Below, piece after piece: positions 34,603-43,634 of a stretch of DNA of 64,000 nucleotides (position 1 is its first letter; every line of letters begins with the position of its first letter). The stretch lies in assembly GCA_934149515.1 (NCBI GenBank), contig CAKPFD010000004.1, forward strand, positions 23,788 to 87,787, given 5' to 3'. A program made the translations under genes and the position numbers. The notes below the pieces were generated by a model, which was not told the DNA's origin, searched no databases, and worked only from the letters and a program-made list of their open reading frames with translations. The DNA is from an uncultured Bacilli bacterium (lineage in GTDB: Bacteria; Bacillota_I; Bacilli_A; RF39; UBA660).

Positions 34603-36699
34603 TTAACTACCAAGTTTTACCGTAAATGGATTTTCTTTCGTGCCATCTCCACCAGTAATCACAACATTAGATTTTAAATCAAATGTAGGGCGAATCCCAT
34701 TTGAACCCGTAACAGCGTCTTGAACCGCCATGCCAGTGAAATCAACAGAAAAGACTTTAGACGTATTATATGGTGTTAATAGCCAATAAAGTAAATCATT
34801 TTCCCTTATCGTAAATTGCCCAGAATTTAATTCTCCTAATCTTAATAATCCAACTTTGGCGGTTGTTGTATTAGATGTTAAATTAGTACCTGATGTACTT
34901 GCATATTTTGCTAATTTATAGTTTGTACCATCTCTTACTGTCCCCAAATACCAGGTTGTATTATCTTCGATCATATTTACTTGGGCAGTCGTTAGATAAT
35001 TTCCACTTGTTAAGTATTCTCCATTCAAGAAGGCTCCTATTGTATTACTACGTGAATAATTAACTCCTGAACCTCCTGGACTTGCAAAGGCCATTGTTTT
35101 ATAGCTTCCATTTGATTTCAATGGTATGGCACTTACTATTTTCGTCATTCCTTTTGTTTCATGACTGACAATCTGATATAAATTATTTTCTCCTGTTCCA
35201 AAGCGAATGTATTCTCCACTATATCTTGTTACTAGTTTTGTTCCTGTTGTCGGTGTATCATTATCCCCTTTTAAACGATATGGGTCACTTGCTGTTCCAG
35301 TACCTGATACGATTTCTACACTCGACCTTAAATTAATTGCAGGACGAACACCTAACGAATACAAGCCAACATTACTACCACTACTACTACTACTGCCACC
35401 AGTAGCAGGACCCTTTAACCCGCCAAGATGACTAACATAACGCTCGTTAGACATATCATATGGTGTTAGTGTCCACCAAGAAAAATTATTATTTAAATAA
35501 TCTGCTAAACTTTCATATTCATAGACATTTAATAATCCCACAGCACTTGTTACCATGGTTGTTTTTGCTGGTTTTGTTGTTTCTTCCGTCATAGTTGCAT
35601 TCCACATGCTATCTGTTTTAATGAATTTTTCATAATCTCTTAAATTTCCTAAGAAACCATCTACTGTTGTATCATTTAACCATTGTTGCATATAACTTCC
35701 TTCAAATGCTGTATTTCCTGATGCATTATATGGTATTGCTGATATATTCCATTGTGTTACTAATTTGACACTATTATCGCTTGGATCGATAGATACTGCT
35801 CTCCACAGTTTGCCACTATACCAAATATAATTATTTGGATTAGTTCCTGTAATAAAAGTTTGTTCTGAATCAGTGGTATCTATTGCTCCTTTAGTACCTA
35901 CTCCTTCATTCAACAATTTTGTAGCAACTTTAGTAGGGGAAGATGTAGAATTAGCTTTATCTAACAATTGAATGGAATCTATTGTTTGCAACTTACCATT
36001 TCCATCAATATCACAGTGTGGAAAATATTTAGAGTTTCCGGCAATATAAGTACCACCAGCAGTAATTGCATCATGAAGTAAAGTAGCATCATCTTTTGTT
36101 ATTTTTCCATCACCATTTAAATCACACATTAATGGATTAGTATTACTATAACCATTCACAGATATTTTGCTCTTAAAGGTTTTCCCTTGCGCCGTATTAT
36201 CCGCATCATTTGATAACCATAAGTATAGTTTATAAGTTATACTTTTTCCGACATCTAATGATTTTTCACCTGTTACTAACATAATAGAAGCACCATCTGA
36301 AGATGTACTAGCACTAGTATAATCAGCGATTCTAACACCAGTATCATAACCATCTCCAGTGATACGATATTTAACCCACTTATCATCTAAAGTACTATCA
36401 CTATAACGATCAAGTGAAATTGTATAATAAGCTGTAATATCTCCTGTATTGGTAATTGTAAAAGTATAAGGTGTTAAAGATGCTGCTTGTGTATCTGTTA
36501 ATGGTACTGCATCATTTAATGAAATAACATTTTTATCAGCAAAATCCACTTTTAGAGTACCAGTTTGAATACTGATTTTTTTTGTACCAGTTAATGTTTT
36601 CGTAAACACTGCATAAGATGTTCCAACTAATGTAATGATACTAACAAAAGCAACAGCAATAATCAATAATACCTGTTTATTTTTTAATAATCTTTTCAT
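34603..36699 (-). CDS. Secreted surface protein: SipW-type signal, dockerin-like domain, two lectin-like repeats
   Basis: 698 residues. The N-terminal helix with VGTSYAVFTKTLTGTKKI is a SipW-dependent-type signal, followed by a TasA-like beta domain to about 188. Residues 190-248 are dockerin-like, with two EF-hand-type loops (DLNGDGKITKDDATLL, DIDGNGKLQTIDSIQLL). Two repeats follow (about 255-480 and 485-698), each with LWRAVS or LYQIVS, QWLN or FLNGEYL, VGLL, W(T/L)LTPY and a G(V/I)RPxxxLxS ending, the layout of C-type-lectin-like DGR target domains. Neither repeat matches the DGR template at 63369-63484 at the nucleotide level. No cohesin partner is in the window. Confidence 0.75.
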   Translation of the reverse strand: MKRLLKNKQVLLIIAVAFVSIITLVGTSYAVFTKTLTGTKKISIQTGTLKVDFADKNVISLNDAVPLTDTQAASLTPYTFTITNTGDITAYYTISLDRYSDSTLDDKWVKYRITGDGYDTGVRIADYTSASTSSDGASIMLVTGEKSLDVGKSITYKLYLWLSNDADNTAQGKTFKSKISVNGYSNTNPLMCDLNGDGKITKDDATLLHDAITAGGTYIAGNSKYFPHCDIDGNGKLQTIDSIQLLDKANSTSSPTKVATKLLNEGVGTKGAIDTTDSEQTFITGTNPNNYIWYSGKLWRAVSIDPSDNSVKLVTQWNISAIPYNASGNTAFEGSYMQQWLNDTTVDGFLGNLRDYEKFIKTDSMWNATMTEETTKPAKTTMVTSAVGLLNVYEYESLADYLNNNFSWWTLTPYDMSNERYVSHLGGLKGPATGGSSSSSGSNVGLYSLGVRPAINLRSSVEIVSGTGTASDPYRLKGDNDTPTTGTKLVTRYSGEYIRFGTGENNLYQIVSHETKGMTKIVSAIPLKSNGSYKTMAFASPGGSGVNYSRSNTIGAFLNGEYLTSGNYLTTAQVNMIEDNTTWYLGTVRDGTNYKLAKYASTSGTNLTSNTTTAKVGLLRLGELNSGQFTIRENDLLYWLLTPYNTSKVFSVDFTGMAVQDAVTGSNGIRPTFDLKSNVVITGGDGTKENPFTVKLGS

Positions 36700-36765
36700 C
36701 TAACATCCCTCTATCTAAAAGTATACACGATAAACTAATTTTTTCAAATATAAAAATAAATTTTT

Positions 36766-36800
36766 ACAAAAAAAAGACGTTACAATTTACAAAGTAACGC
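36766..36800 (-). terminator. Intrinsic terminator after the 36831-39103 operon
   Basis: On the minus strand GCGTTAC (36794-36800) pairs with GTAACGT (36777-36783), followed by CTTTTTTTT. Confidence 0.75.
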
Positions 36801-36830
36801 TTTAAAATGCAGAATCTACATAGAACGATT

Positions 36831-37820
36831 TTATGCATTATTTGCTCTTGCCTTCATAAATTCATCATCTGATGCTTTTTCTAATACATTTGTCTGATAA
36901 TTCAAACGATAAATACGATGTTGTTTTGTCTTTCTATCTACAATACGGAATAAACTGATATATTTATCTTCAAATACACGATCTGTTACACCATAACCAT
37001 ATGTTGTAAGTTTTGTATTGTCAAACAAACTAGAAATAATATGTTGATAACCAACTTCATCGTTTATATCATAAACTGCTTTCAAAGAGATTAATGATTG
37101 TTCTATTTGTTCTTTTAAAAACTCATATTCACCTTTAAACGTTGCTTCTTTTCGTTTGTCATCATATGCATTATTATCATAGATATATAAACTTTTAATC
37201 GCCTCATCATAATGATAATCACCAATACCAGAGAAAAACAAAAACGTTCCAGAAGCAGTAGCAGCAAAGTATAGTGCAGCAAGTAACATTACTATATATC
37301 CTGAAAAAACAGAAAAAATAGATTCATCATATTCTTCTCGAAATTGATTAATAAGATTAATAATCACCAAAACAAATCCAAGATAGTAAAGAACTCTTAA
37401 AATATAATTACTATAAATTAAATTTAAAAAAGCAGAATGTGGTGTTACGAAAATAGAACCAATGATAACACCAATGACAATAACTAATTCGATTTTATTA
37501 AGAACAGGCATTTTTTCTTTTGTCTTTTGAAATTTGATAACCTCTACTTTTTTATTTTTAGAAAAAATAGAAGTTACAAAATCAACAATTGCTCTTAAGC
37601 TAAAATCAAAATTAAATTGAACTCTATCACCTTTGATATAAATCAAAAACACAATCAGTTGAACAAAGGAAAATATCGTCCACATCAAAGACCACATATA
37701 ATCCCCTAGTCCACCCATTTCTGTTAAAATCATCAAGATAATAGAAGGAATACCCCCAAATATAAATGATATTGAAGAAACAATAATCAATAAAATAATA
37801 AAACCTATCAAGTTTAACAT
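36831..37820 (-). CDS. Polytopic membrane protein, unknown
   Basis: 329 residues with about six membrane helices in the first 200 (for example IGFIILLIIVSSISFIFGGI, VIVIGVIIGSIFVTP) and a soluble C-terminal domain of about 110 residues (YEFLKEQIEQSLISLKAVYD). No family recognised. It is the last gene of a four-gene cluster with two lipoproteins and a zinc-ribbon membrane protein, suggesting one envelope complex. Confidence 0.5.
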   Translation of the reverse strand: MLNLIGFIILLIIVSSISFIFGGIPSIILMILTEMGGLGDYMWSLMWTIFSFVQLIVFLIYIKGDRVQFNFDFSLRAIVDFVTSIFSKNKKVEVIKFQKTKEKMPVLNKIELVIVIGVIIGSIFVTPHSAFLNLIYSNYILRVLYYLGFVLVIINLINQFREEYDESIFSVFSGYIVMLLAALYFAATASGTFLFFSGIGDYHYDEAIKSLYIYDNNAYDDKRKEATFKGEYEFLKEQIEQSLISLKAVYDINDEVGYQHIISSLFDNTKLTTYGYGVTDRVFEDKYISLFRIVDRKTKQHRIYRLNYQTNVLEKASDDEFMKARANNA

Positions 37821-37838
37821 CTAAAATACCTCTTTTAT

Positions 37839-38270
37839 TTATTTTTGTTTTTGAGAATCTAAATCATCAGCTGATTTTTTCATTAAAGACATTAAATTAC
37901 CACCCTTTTCACCGTTGACAAGCATTGTATAGAATGTATAATCTAAGCTTTCTTTATTTACTTCATAAACGACTTCAACAACTTCATCTTTTTCAAATTT
38001 ATTATTTCCTTTGACACTAATTAAAATCTTTTTTGTGCCACCTGCAATTGCTTTTGTATATTGATCCCAACTAGAATCTGTTAGAGCATTATCAAATAAT
38101 TCTCCTACAGTATAACTTCCCATGTAAGCACTAGCTTCTCCTTTTCTGATGGCATCAATATATTTTTGATATTCTTTATTCACTTTTACTTTTTCTTCTG
38201 CTTTCCCACATCCTGTCAAGCCAAGAATTGCTGCAAAACATAATACACATATAATTATTTTCTTTTTCAT
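37839..38270 (-). CDS. Lipoprotein, unknown
   Basis: 143 residues. Type II signal peptide with lipobox LTGCG (Cys about 21). The mature part is mostly charged, with a beta segment (KKILISVKGNNKFEKDEVVE) and a final helix. No family recognised. It sits 18 bases upstream of the polytopic protein in the same operon. Confidence 0.6.
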   Translation of the reverse strand: MKKKIIICVLCFAAILGLTGCGKAEEKVKVNKEYQKYIDAIRKGEASAYMGSYTVGELFDNALTDSSWDQYTKAIAGGTKKILISVKGNNKFEKDEVVEVVYEVNKESLDYTFYTMLVNGEKGGNLMSLMKKSADDLDSQKQK

Positions 38271-38296
38271 TTTTTATTCTTCCTTTATCTAATTTT

Positions 38297-38626
38297 TTAT
38301 TTGTTTTTTCTTGTAATTTGATAAACGACTGCTCCTATTGTAAATACTAAGCCAACTCCAATTAATACTTTAGACATTTCTAAATTATCTTGTTGTTTCT
38401 GTTCTAATTCTTGATAAGTATACTTCCAACTACTATCTGTTACTGGTTTTGAAGAATCTTCATAAGATATAAAGCCAATACAAGTAATGAAAATACCGAT
38501 GATAAGTAGCACTAGAAATGTATGATTTTTCTTTGGTTTTGAAGTATTACTAGCAAGTTGTTTACCACAATTAGAACAAAATTGACTTCCTTGTTCTATC
38601 TTTTTACCACAATTTTCACAATACAT
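38297..38626 (-). CDS. Zinc-ribbon membrane protein
   Basis: 109 residues: an N-terminal four-Cys zinc ribbon (YCENCGKKIEQGSQFCSNCG), then two membrane helices (about 35-53 and 86-104) around an outside loop. A common Firmicutes architecture of unknown role. It lies between two lipoprotein genes on the same strand. Confidence 0.65.
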   Translation of the reverse strand: MYCENCGKKIEQGSQFCSNCGKQLASNTSKPKKNHTFLVLLIIGIFITCIGFISYEDSSKPVTDSSWKYTYQELEQKQQDNLEMSKVLIGVGLVFTIGAVVYQITRKNK

Positions 38627-38650
38627 GTAACTTCTCCTTCTCTAATTTTT

Positions 38651-39103
38651 TTATATGGCAGTTGCTTTTACAAATTTTGGTACATCATATTCATATTGAT
38701 TTTTTATTTTTATTTTTTCATATTCAACAGTAACACTATAATACGTTTTGTTTGCTACATCATATACTAAAAGATAATTCACTTGACTATTAGAAACCAT
38801 CATCTTTTGATCACTATAATTGCTAGATCCAATCATCTGTGTGGTATATTCTGTTGAGCCATCAGTAGAACTATAAGCACGACTACTACTGTTGATAATA
38901 GTATAACCATCTAAATTTCTTTGCATATCTCTTACATAGACATCTTTATGTCCTTCATCAGACCACGTTGCTACTAGTTGATCAACAGCACCATTTAAAG
39001 CATCTAACATCTTTTGATCAGACTTTGTACCACAACCTGTTACCCCTAACAAAATTACTCCAATGATGAAAACACTAACTAATTTTTTCACCTTATCCTG
39101 CAT
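38651..39103 (-). CDS. Lipoprotein, unknown
   Basis: 150 residues from the ATG at 39103, chosen for AAAGGAGTG upstream rather than the longer frame start at 39175. The signal peptide ends in the lipobox GVTGCG. The mature protein carries a beta-rich domain (NSQVNYLLVYDVANKTYYSV). First gene of the four-gene envelope operon. Confidence 0.6.
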   Translation of the reverse strand: MQDKVKKLVSVFIIGVILLGVTGCGTKSDQKMLDALNGAVDQLVATWSDEGHKDVYVRDMQRNLDGYTIINSSSRAYSSTDGSTEYTTQMIGSSNYSDQKMMVSNSQVNYLLVYDVANKTYYSVTVEYEKIKIKNQYEYDVPKFVKATAI

Positions 39104-39156
39104 CGTATCACTCCTTTCTATATCATTATATAAAAAGAGAATAAATATTTCAATAA

Positions 39157-39186
39157 CAAAAAAGGACTGTATCAATTACAAGTCCT
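39157..39186 (-). terminator. Intrinsic terminator after the truncated kinase gene
   Basis: AGGACT (39163-39168) pairs with AGTCCT (39181-39186). On the minus strand it is followed by TTTTTTG. Confidence 0.7.
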
Positions 39187-39496
39187 AATAGTTTTTACGG
39201 TTTCTATTGTTTACATAGTCACAAATAATGGCCGCAACATTCTCATTTCCTATTTTGGTATCAATACATAAATCATAATGACACTTATCTTGCCAATCTC
39301 TATTAGCAATAGCACTATAATAATTAGCACGAAGTTGATCAGAATTTATGATATGATTTTTGGCTTCTTTTTCATTATCACCATAATGTTCCATGATATT
39401 TTTTATTTTATAATCCATTGGTGCATATAAAAAGATAGTAATTAAATTTTGATTATCTTTTAAAAAAGTCAACAAAGTATCAATATCTTTATCCAT
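39185..39496 (-). pseudogene. Cytidylate-kinase-like family protein, C-terminal half only
   Basis: 103 residues matching the second half of the Cytidylate_kin-like family: NLITIFLYAPMDYKIKNIME, HYGDNEKEAKNHIINSDQLR, ANYYSAIANRDW and YDLCIDTKIG. The N-terminal P-loop half (usually about 100 residues) is absent, and the 190 bases upstream show no trace of it, so ATP binding is impossible. It does have a promoter, a ribosome site (AGAAAGAAG) and a terminator, so a short product may still be made. Confidence 0.6.
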
Positions 39497-39522
39497 TATT
39501 AAAAACTTCTTTCTTACAACTC

Positions 39523-39550
39523 ATTATAACCTAATATATAAATTAATCAA
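39523..39550 (-). promoter_or_regulatory. Promoter of the truncated kinase gene
   Basis: Minus strand TTGATT (39545-39550), 16-base spacer, TATAAT (39523-39528), 27 bases before the ATG. Confidence 0.5.
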
Positions 39551-39686
39551 TAAAGTGCCTTCCTTGATAGGATATATTTATGATTAAATTACTGATCATA
39601 TATTCGATACTTTTGCTTTTCACTATTTTTTAACAGTTTATATAGTATGTTCATGACGCAACTTTGTGTTTATATAATAGCTTTTA

Positions 39687-40445
39687 TTAATAAGGAATAA
39701 TCAATCTTAATTTAAACTTCCAAAAAGGCATATCACTTGACATAAATAGTCTTGGTAAATGATATTTATCATCACTCAATGTTACTTTTCTATGTTCTTT
39801 TCCTGGCCCAAATGTAAATGCTAGTTTGTAATGATTGTTTTTCAAAGCTTTTTCTATGTTCTTACTAACGCGTCCATAAGGATATGCAAAATATTTTGTA
39901 TTAATTATGTCATTCATTTTTTTAAAATCATTATTTATTTCTTCATAACTTAACAAATAATCATTTTCATGATGTAAATCATAGGTATGAGATGCAAATT
40001 CTATGTTAGGATATTTTCTTTTTGCTTTTTTTATCATATTTAAATCCATATAATTTTCATTTCCACCATTATAATTTACTCCCATATAAAATACTGTTGC
40101 ATTAAATTTATATTTTTTAAGTATTTTAAATGCTAAATCATAATTAGATTTATACCCATCATCCATGGTAATTAAAACTGATTTTCTAGGTATTTTACAA
40201 GTCTTATTTATAAAACAATCCATTTGTTCCAGCGTAATTGTGGTATAGTTATGGTCTTTTAAATACTTCATTTGCTTTTTAAATTTTTTTATACTCATTT
40301 GCATATTACTACTAGAAACCCCTTCTGTAAAATCGTGGTATCCTAAAACAGCAACTCTTTGGTCCTTATAAAGTAAAAAAAGACAAATAATAATTAGTAA
40401 AATAAAACTAAAAAATAATACTTTCAATCGTTTTTTCATATACAA
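39687..40445 (-). CDS. Membrane-anchored polysaccharide deacetylase
   Basis: 252 residues with an N-terminal membrane helix (about 10-27) and a NodB domain: LGYHDFTEG, the metal-binding TMDDGYKSNYD, ASHTYDLHH (HxxxH-like) and YPYGR. It likely removes acetyl groups from a wall or capsule polysaccharide outside the cell. The first possible start is a TTG at 40445, 6 bases after AGGAAA; an ATG two codons later (MKKRL) is also possible. Confidence 0.85.
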   Translation of the reverse strand: MYMKKRLKVLFFSFILLIIICLFLLYKDQRVAVLGYHDFTEGVSSSNMQMSIKKFKKQMKYLKDHNYTTITLEQMDCFINKTCKIPRKSVLITMDDGYKSNYDLAFKILKKYKFNATVFYMGVNYNGGNENYMDLNMIKKAKRKYPNIEFASHTYDLHHENDYLLSYEEINNDFKKMNDIINTKYFAYPYGRVSKNIEKALKNNHYKLAFTFGPGKEHRKVTLSDDKYHLPRLFMSSDMPFWKFKLRLIIPY

Positions 40446-40487
40446 AACATTTCCTTCTATTTATCAACACTATTATAACATCATATT

Positions 40488-40637
40488 TTAATAAAAATAA
40501 TGCTCCTTCACTTCTTCTAAACTAGCAAAATTCATCTGATATAACAAACCATTCTGACTTTGTTCAAGTAACAATTTTTTCTTCATACAATCAGGTGTTA
40601 CAACATAAAGACCATCTTCAAACAGAAACATCACCAT
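40488..40637 (-). CDS. Possible small protein
   Basis: 49 residues (MVMFLFEDGLYVVTPDCMKK and on to EEVKEHYFY) in the 258-base gap between the deacetylase and the prepilin gene. GAGGTG lies 8 bases upstream of the second ATG (40631). The sequence has protein-like composition but no family that I recognise. Confidence 0.4.
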   Translation of the reverse strand: MVMFLFEDGLYVVTPDCMKKKLLLEQSQNGLLYQMNFASLEEVKEHYFY

Positions 40638-40703
40638 CACACCTCTACTAAATTATTGTACCACAGCTAAGGATAACTTTCCTATAAAAAAGGAAAAGCA
40701 TTT

Positions 40704-41090
40704 CTACTTTACCTTTGTCTGATAGTTACCACAAACTAAATGGGCACTATATAAATATTCTTTAGAACTTATTTTCTTTACTTCTATGTAGCTTTTTTTA
40801 CTATCACAATCATCATCATTGCTATCGACAACTTGATTGATATATTTTTCTTTGATTAATGCTTCTAATAAAACTTGTTTTGTTTCATTTTCTTCTTTTG
40901 GCAAATAAACAATATAATCAGAAAAATAATCTTTTGCTGCTAATATCATCAGCTCTTCTTGTGTTTGATAGTATTTATTTCTAGATGTTTTTAACAGTTT
41001 ATTAGCAGAAAGTAATACCACTACACTCAAAATCATCAAAATAGCAATGGCTGCTAACATTTCTAGTAAAGTAAACCCTTTTTTATTCAC
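40704..41090 (-). CDS. Type IV prepilin-like protein (ComGC/PulG type)
   Basis: 128 residues with the class III signal MNKKGFTLLEMLAAIAIL: cleavage after Gly, Phe at +1, Glu at +5 and a hydrophobic N-terminal helix that packs into the pseudopilus core. The C-terminal domain has two Cys (DDDCDSKKS, HLVCGNYQ) that could pair. It is the probable substrate of the prepilin peptidase at 29450. It is tightly coupled to the upstream transporter gene, an unusual partner. Confidence 0.85.
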   Translation of the reverse strand: MNKKGFTLLEMLAAIAILMILSVVVLLSANKLLKTSRNKYYQTQEELMILAAKDYFSDYIVYLPKEENETKQVLLEALIKEKYINQVVDSNDDDCDSKKSYIEVKKISSKEYLYSAHLVCGNYQTKVK

Positions 41091-41671
41091 TATTTTTTCT
41101 TTCCTACTTTTGCAGTTATTTTTCGGTTATCAAAATGAATTAAGCAAATAGATATAATCGTCTCAATAAAGACGGTAACAAAATAAGTTCTCCAGAAATT
41201 ATCGATGAATATCATTCTGCTAGCGAATAACATGCTGATGAAATTATCAAATAACATAGCAAAGATGTAAGTTGCAAGTAAGGCAAGTTTATTTCCATCT
41301 GTATTAACTAGCAAGTAATAATAGACCGTTAAGTTGATCATTTGACTAACCATATAACCAAATAATTCACCAGTCAAAGGAATATAATCAATATCCTTAC
41401 TAGCAAATAAACTAGCACAAATGGCAAAGAATAGGAATAAACAAGCTGAATAACTAATTCCATTCATGGTTTCTTTATAGCCATATTTTTTAGTAATAAT
41501 ATTTGCTACAAAGTAACGGAATGGATAAGCAAAAACAGCAAATGTCAAGCTAGCTTTACCAATGGAAAAATCAAATTTACCTAACACCCATGATAATATG
41601 GTAACAGAAGTAAGTAATAAGATATAGACCCAAACGCCTACTTCCTCTTCTTGTGTTTTAGACTTTTTCAT
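41090..41671 (-). CDS. Queuosine precursor transporter (VUT/YhhQ family)
   Basis: 193 residues with six membrane helices. Family motifs: AVFAYPFRYFVANIITKKYG (the FPxxYxxxDxxxExYG-type segment), MVSQMINLTVYYYLL and a C-terminal FIETIIS. YhhQ-type proteins import preQ0/preQ1 for queuosine tRNA modification. The ATG at 41671 lies 11 bases after AAGGAGG; an in-frame GTG inside the site at 41683 is less likely. No queuosine biosynthesis gene is in the window. Confidence 0.85.
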   Translation of the reverse strand: MKKSKTQEEEVGVWVYILLLTSVTILSWVLGKFDFSIGKASLTFAVFAYPFRYFVANIITKKYGYKETMNGISYSACLFLFFAICASLFASKDIDYIPLTGELFGYMVSQMINLTVYYYLLVNTDGNKLALLATYIFAMLFDNFISMLFASRMIFIDNFWRTYFVTVFIETIISICLIHFDNRKITAKVGKKK

Positions 41672-41752
41672 AACTTTTAACACCTCCTTATTCTATCATT
41701 ACTATATCATATCTATCATCGTATTGCAAAAGAAAAAGCTTCTAATGGAAGC

Positions 41753-41938
41753 TTAATTTTGATTAGATTGTTGTTGTGTACGACTTTCACGTTCTGCCTT
41801 TTTCTTATCGCGACATTCTTTACATCTTTTTGGTTCATTTGTTAAACCTTTAAGTTGATAAAATTCTTGTTCACCAGCAGTAAAAGTAAATTCTTTCCCA
41901 CAATCACAGCAAGTAATAACCTTATCCTGAAATTCCAT
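41753..41938 (-). CDS. Zinc-ribbon protein (zf-trcl type)
   Basis: 61 residues. Two CxxC pairs (ITCCDCGKEF, PKRCKECRDKK) flank FTAGEQEFYQLKGLTNEP, the conserved centre of the probable zinc-ribbon domain family. Possibly nucleic-acid or ribosome associated; unknown. AAGGAGG lies 7 bases upstream. It has its own promoter and a leader of about 109 bases. Confidence 0.8.
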   Translation of the reverse strand: MEFQDKVITCCDCGKEFTFTAGEQEFYQLKGLTNEPKRCKECRDKKKAERESRTQQQSNQN

Positions 41939-42047
41939 CTTGATCCTCCTTCTTCACAATATTGGACTAGTAAAAGAATGAATATCCAACATTGATAGGG
42001 TCAAGAGAATATACAATTTTTTAAGATAGTCCAGTGATAACCTCACA
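41939..42047 (-). other. Long 5' leader of the zinc-ribbon gene, possibly structured
   Basis: About 109 nt between the predicted transcription start and the ATG. GGACTA in the first third can pair with TAGTCC near the ribosome site. Such long leaders often carry regulation, but no known aptamer is recognised. Confidence 0.35.
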
Positions 42048-42053
42048 CTATAG

Positions 42054-42082
42054 AGTATAACATAAAGCACTATTTTATGCAA
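42054..42082 (-). promoter_or_regulatory. Sigma-A promoter of the zinc-ribbon gene
   Basis: Minus strand TTGCAT (42077-42082), 17-base spacer, TATACT (42054-42059). Confidence 0.65.
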
Positions 42083-42090
42083 AAAAATAT

Positions 42091-43536
42091 TTAAGAAATT
42101 TTACAATAAAGAAAGTAATTTTGATCATAGTAAACTAATTGGTAAGTAGGATCATCTTTTAAGTAGGAGTAAAGATTATCTTTTTTGGTTACCAGTAGAT
42201 GGGTAAAGGGATAACGTTTTAAAAACGCCTTGATATCTCCACCTTTAGATTGTAAGTAATAGTATTCTGCTAAAACATCGTATTGATGATTTAATTTTTT
42301 AGAAAAAACTTCCGCTCGTGGATCAATATAAACTTTATACCCTTGAAACTCCATATAACTACCACTATCAAAGCTAGTATATAAAATGACATCCGTCTTA
42401 TTAGTAGTTGCGTCTAGGTAAGAAACAATACCATCCAATGGATGTGTCATTTGGTAATTACGCTTGAAAAAGATGCAACAGCAAGTAATAGAAATTACTA
42501 AGAAAATAACATATACTACTTGATACTTTCGGCTAGTTGGTATCGGCTGTAAAGAAATTTTATCTTTACAATAACTAGCAAGTGGAAAAATAGTAGCAAT
42601 TAAAAAGTAAGGAAAACTTCGATACGCTGTAAGGGTTAAAAAAATAGTACCTAAAAGTAAACAAGCATAACGTATTTTTACTGGTTTTTTATTCTTAATG
42701 TAAAAACCAAGCACGATGAAAACAGAAGCATAAATAACTTTTCCTAAAAACGTCTTAACAGTTGGAAGTTGCATCTCATGAATCATCAAATGCAAAATAG
42801 GATTCCCAAAAGATAAAAACAAATAAGAAAAACTAGCAAAACCATAAGGATTAAAGCAGGCACTAACAAACATCAAACAAATAGCAAGAAGCAAAGGAGA
42901 AAAAGAATACCTTTCTTTTTCAAAACCACCAATAGAAAGCGGGAAACATTCCACCAAATAAGGTAATACAAAGCAAAGCAACATCCACCAAGTAGCACCA
43001 TGCAATTGCATTTCAAAAAAAGAAATTACTGGTAATAAAAATAAATACTTACGCTTCTTCTCTTTTACATAATGTTCTAACGCCCAAAATAGCAAAATAT
43101 AATGAATATAACTAAAAATTTGAGGACGTGCTACAAAATAACCACGTGATAGAAAAAGCGCGATAATAAAGGTTAAAATAAAGGAAAGATAAAAGTTTCT
43201 ATCAGATAAATAAAAACACAAACGATAAAAAAGATAAGAAAATAAAACAAATAAGCAAACAACCAAGAAAGCAAGCAACATTCCTCCACCAAATTCATAA
43301 ACTTTAGCAAAAATAACACCCGTTAATACTTGCTGCATAATAAAAGAAAAGCCTTGATGAATTGTAAATGGCTCCATCGAAGGAATACCATAAGAAAGAA
43401 CATAACGACCACTTCTAAGTAAAAACCAAGTATCATTATCTAATCTCATATTAGAACATAAACAAAAAAATAAAGGAATGAAAAAGAAAAACAAACATAA
43501 AAACTTAGAAGGTCGATATACTAATTTCTTTTTCAT
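42091..43536 (-). CDS. GT-C-like polytopic membrane protein
   Basis: 481 residues with about ten membrane helices and an extracytoplasmic C-terminal domain (about 360-481). The N-terminal loop DNDTWFLLRSGRYVLSYGIP, followed by EPFTIHQGFSFIMQQVL, has the acidic residue plus D-x-W, G-x-P and HxG pattern of GT-C glycosyltransferase-like proteins that use lipid-linked sugars. The start is the ATG at 43536 (MKKKLVYRP), 7 bases after GAGGTG. A role in envelope glycosylation is likely; donor and acceptor are unknown. Confidence 0.6.
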   Translation of the reverse strand: MKKKLVYRPSKFLCLFFFFIPLFFCLCSNMRLDNDTWFLLRSGRYVLSYGIPSMEPFTIHQGFSFIMQQVLTGVIFAKVYEFGGGMLLAFLVVCLFVLFSYLFYRLCFYLSDRNFYLSFILTFIIALFLSRGYFVARPQIFSYIHYILLFWALEHYVKEKKRKYLFLLPVISFFEMQLHGATWWMLLCFVLPYLVECFPLSIGGFEKERYSFSPLLLAICLMFVSACFNPYGFASFSYLFLSFGNPILHLMIHEMQLPTVKTFLGKVIYASVFIVLGFYIKNKKPVKIRYACLLLGTIFLTLTAYRSFPYFLIATIFPLASYCKDKISLQPIPTSRKYQVVYVIFLVISITCCCIFFKRNYQMTHPLDGIVSYLDATTNKTDVILYTSFDSGSYMEFQGYKVYIDPRAEVFSKKLNHQYDVLAEYYYLQSKGGDIKAFLKRYPFTHLLVTKKDNLYSYLKDDPTYQLVYYDQNYFLYCKIS

Positions 43537-43634
43537 AAAGAAGCACCTCACTTTTTTCTAGTGTAGCATTTTTTCAAGAATAAAGGAATGAAAAACAACA
43601 TTTTATCATAGCTTTTTTATAGGTGATTATCTTC

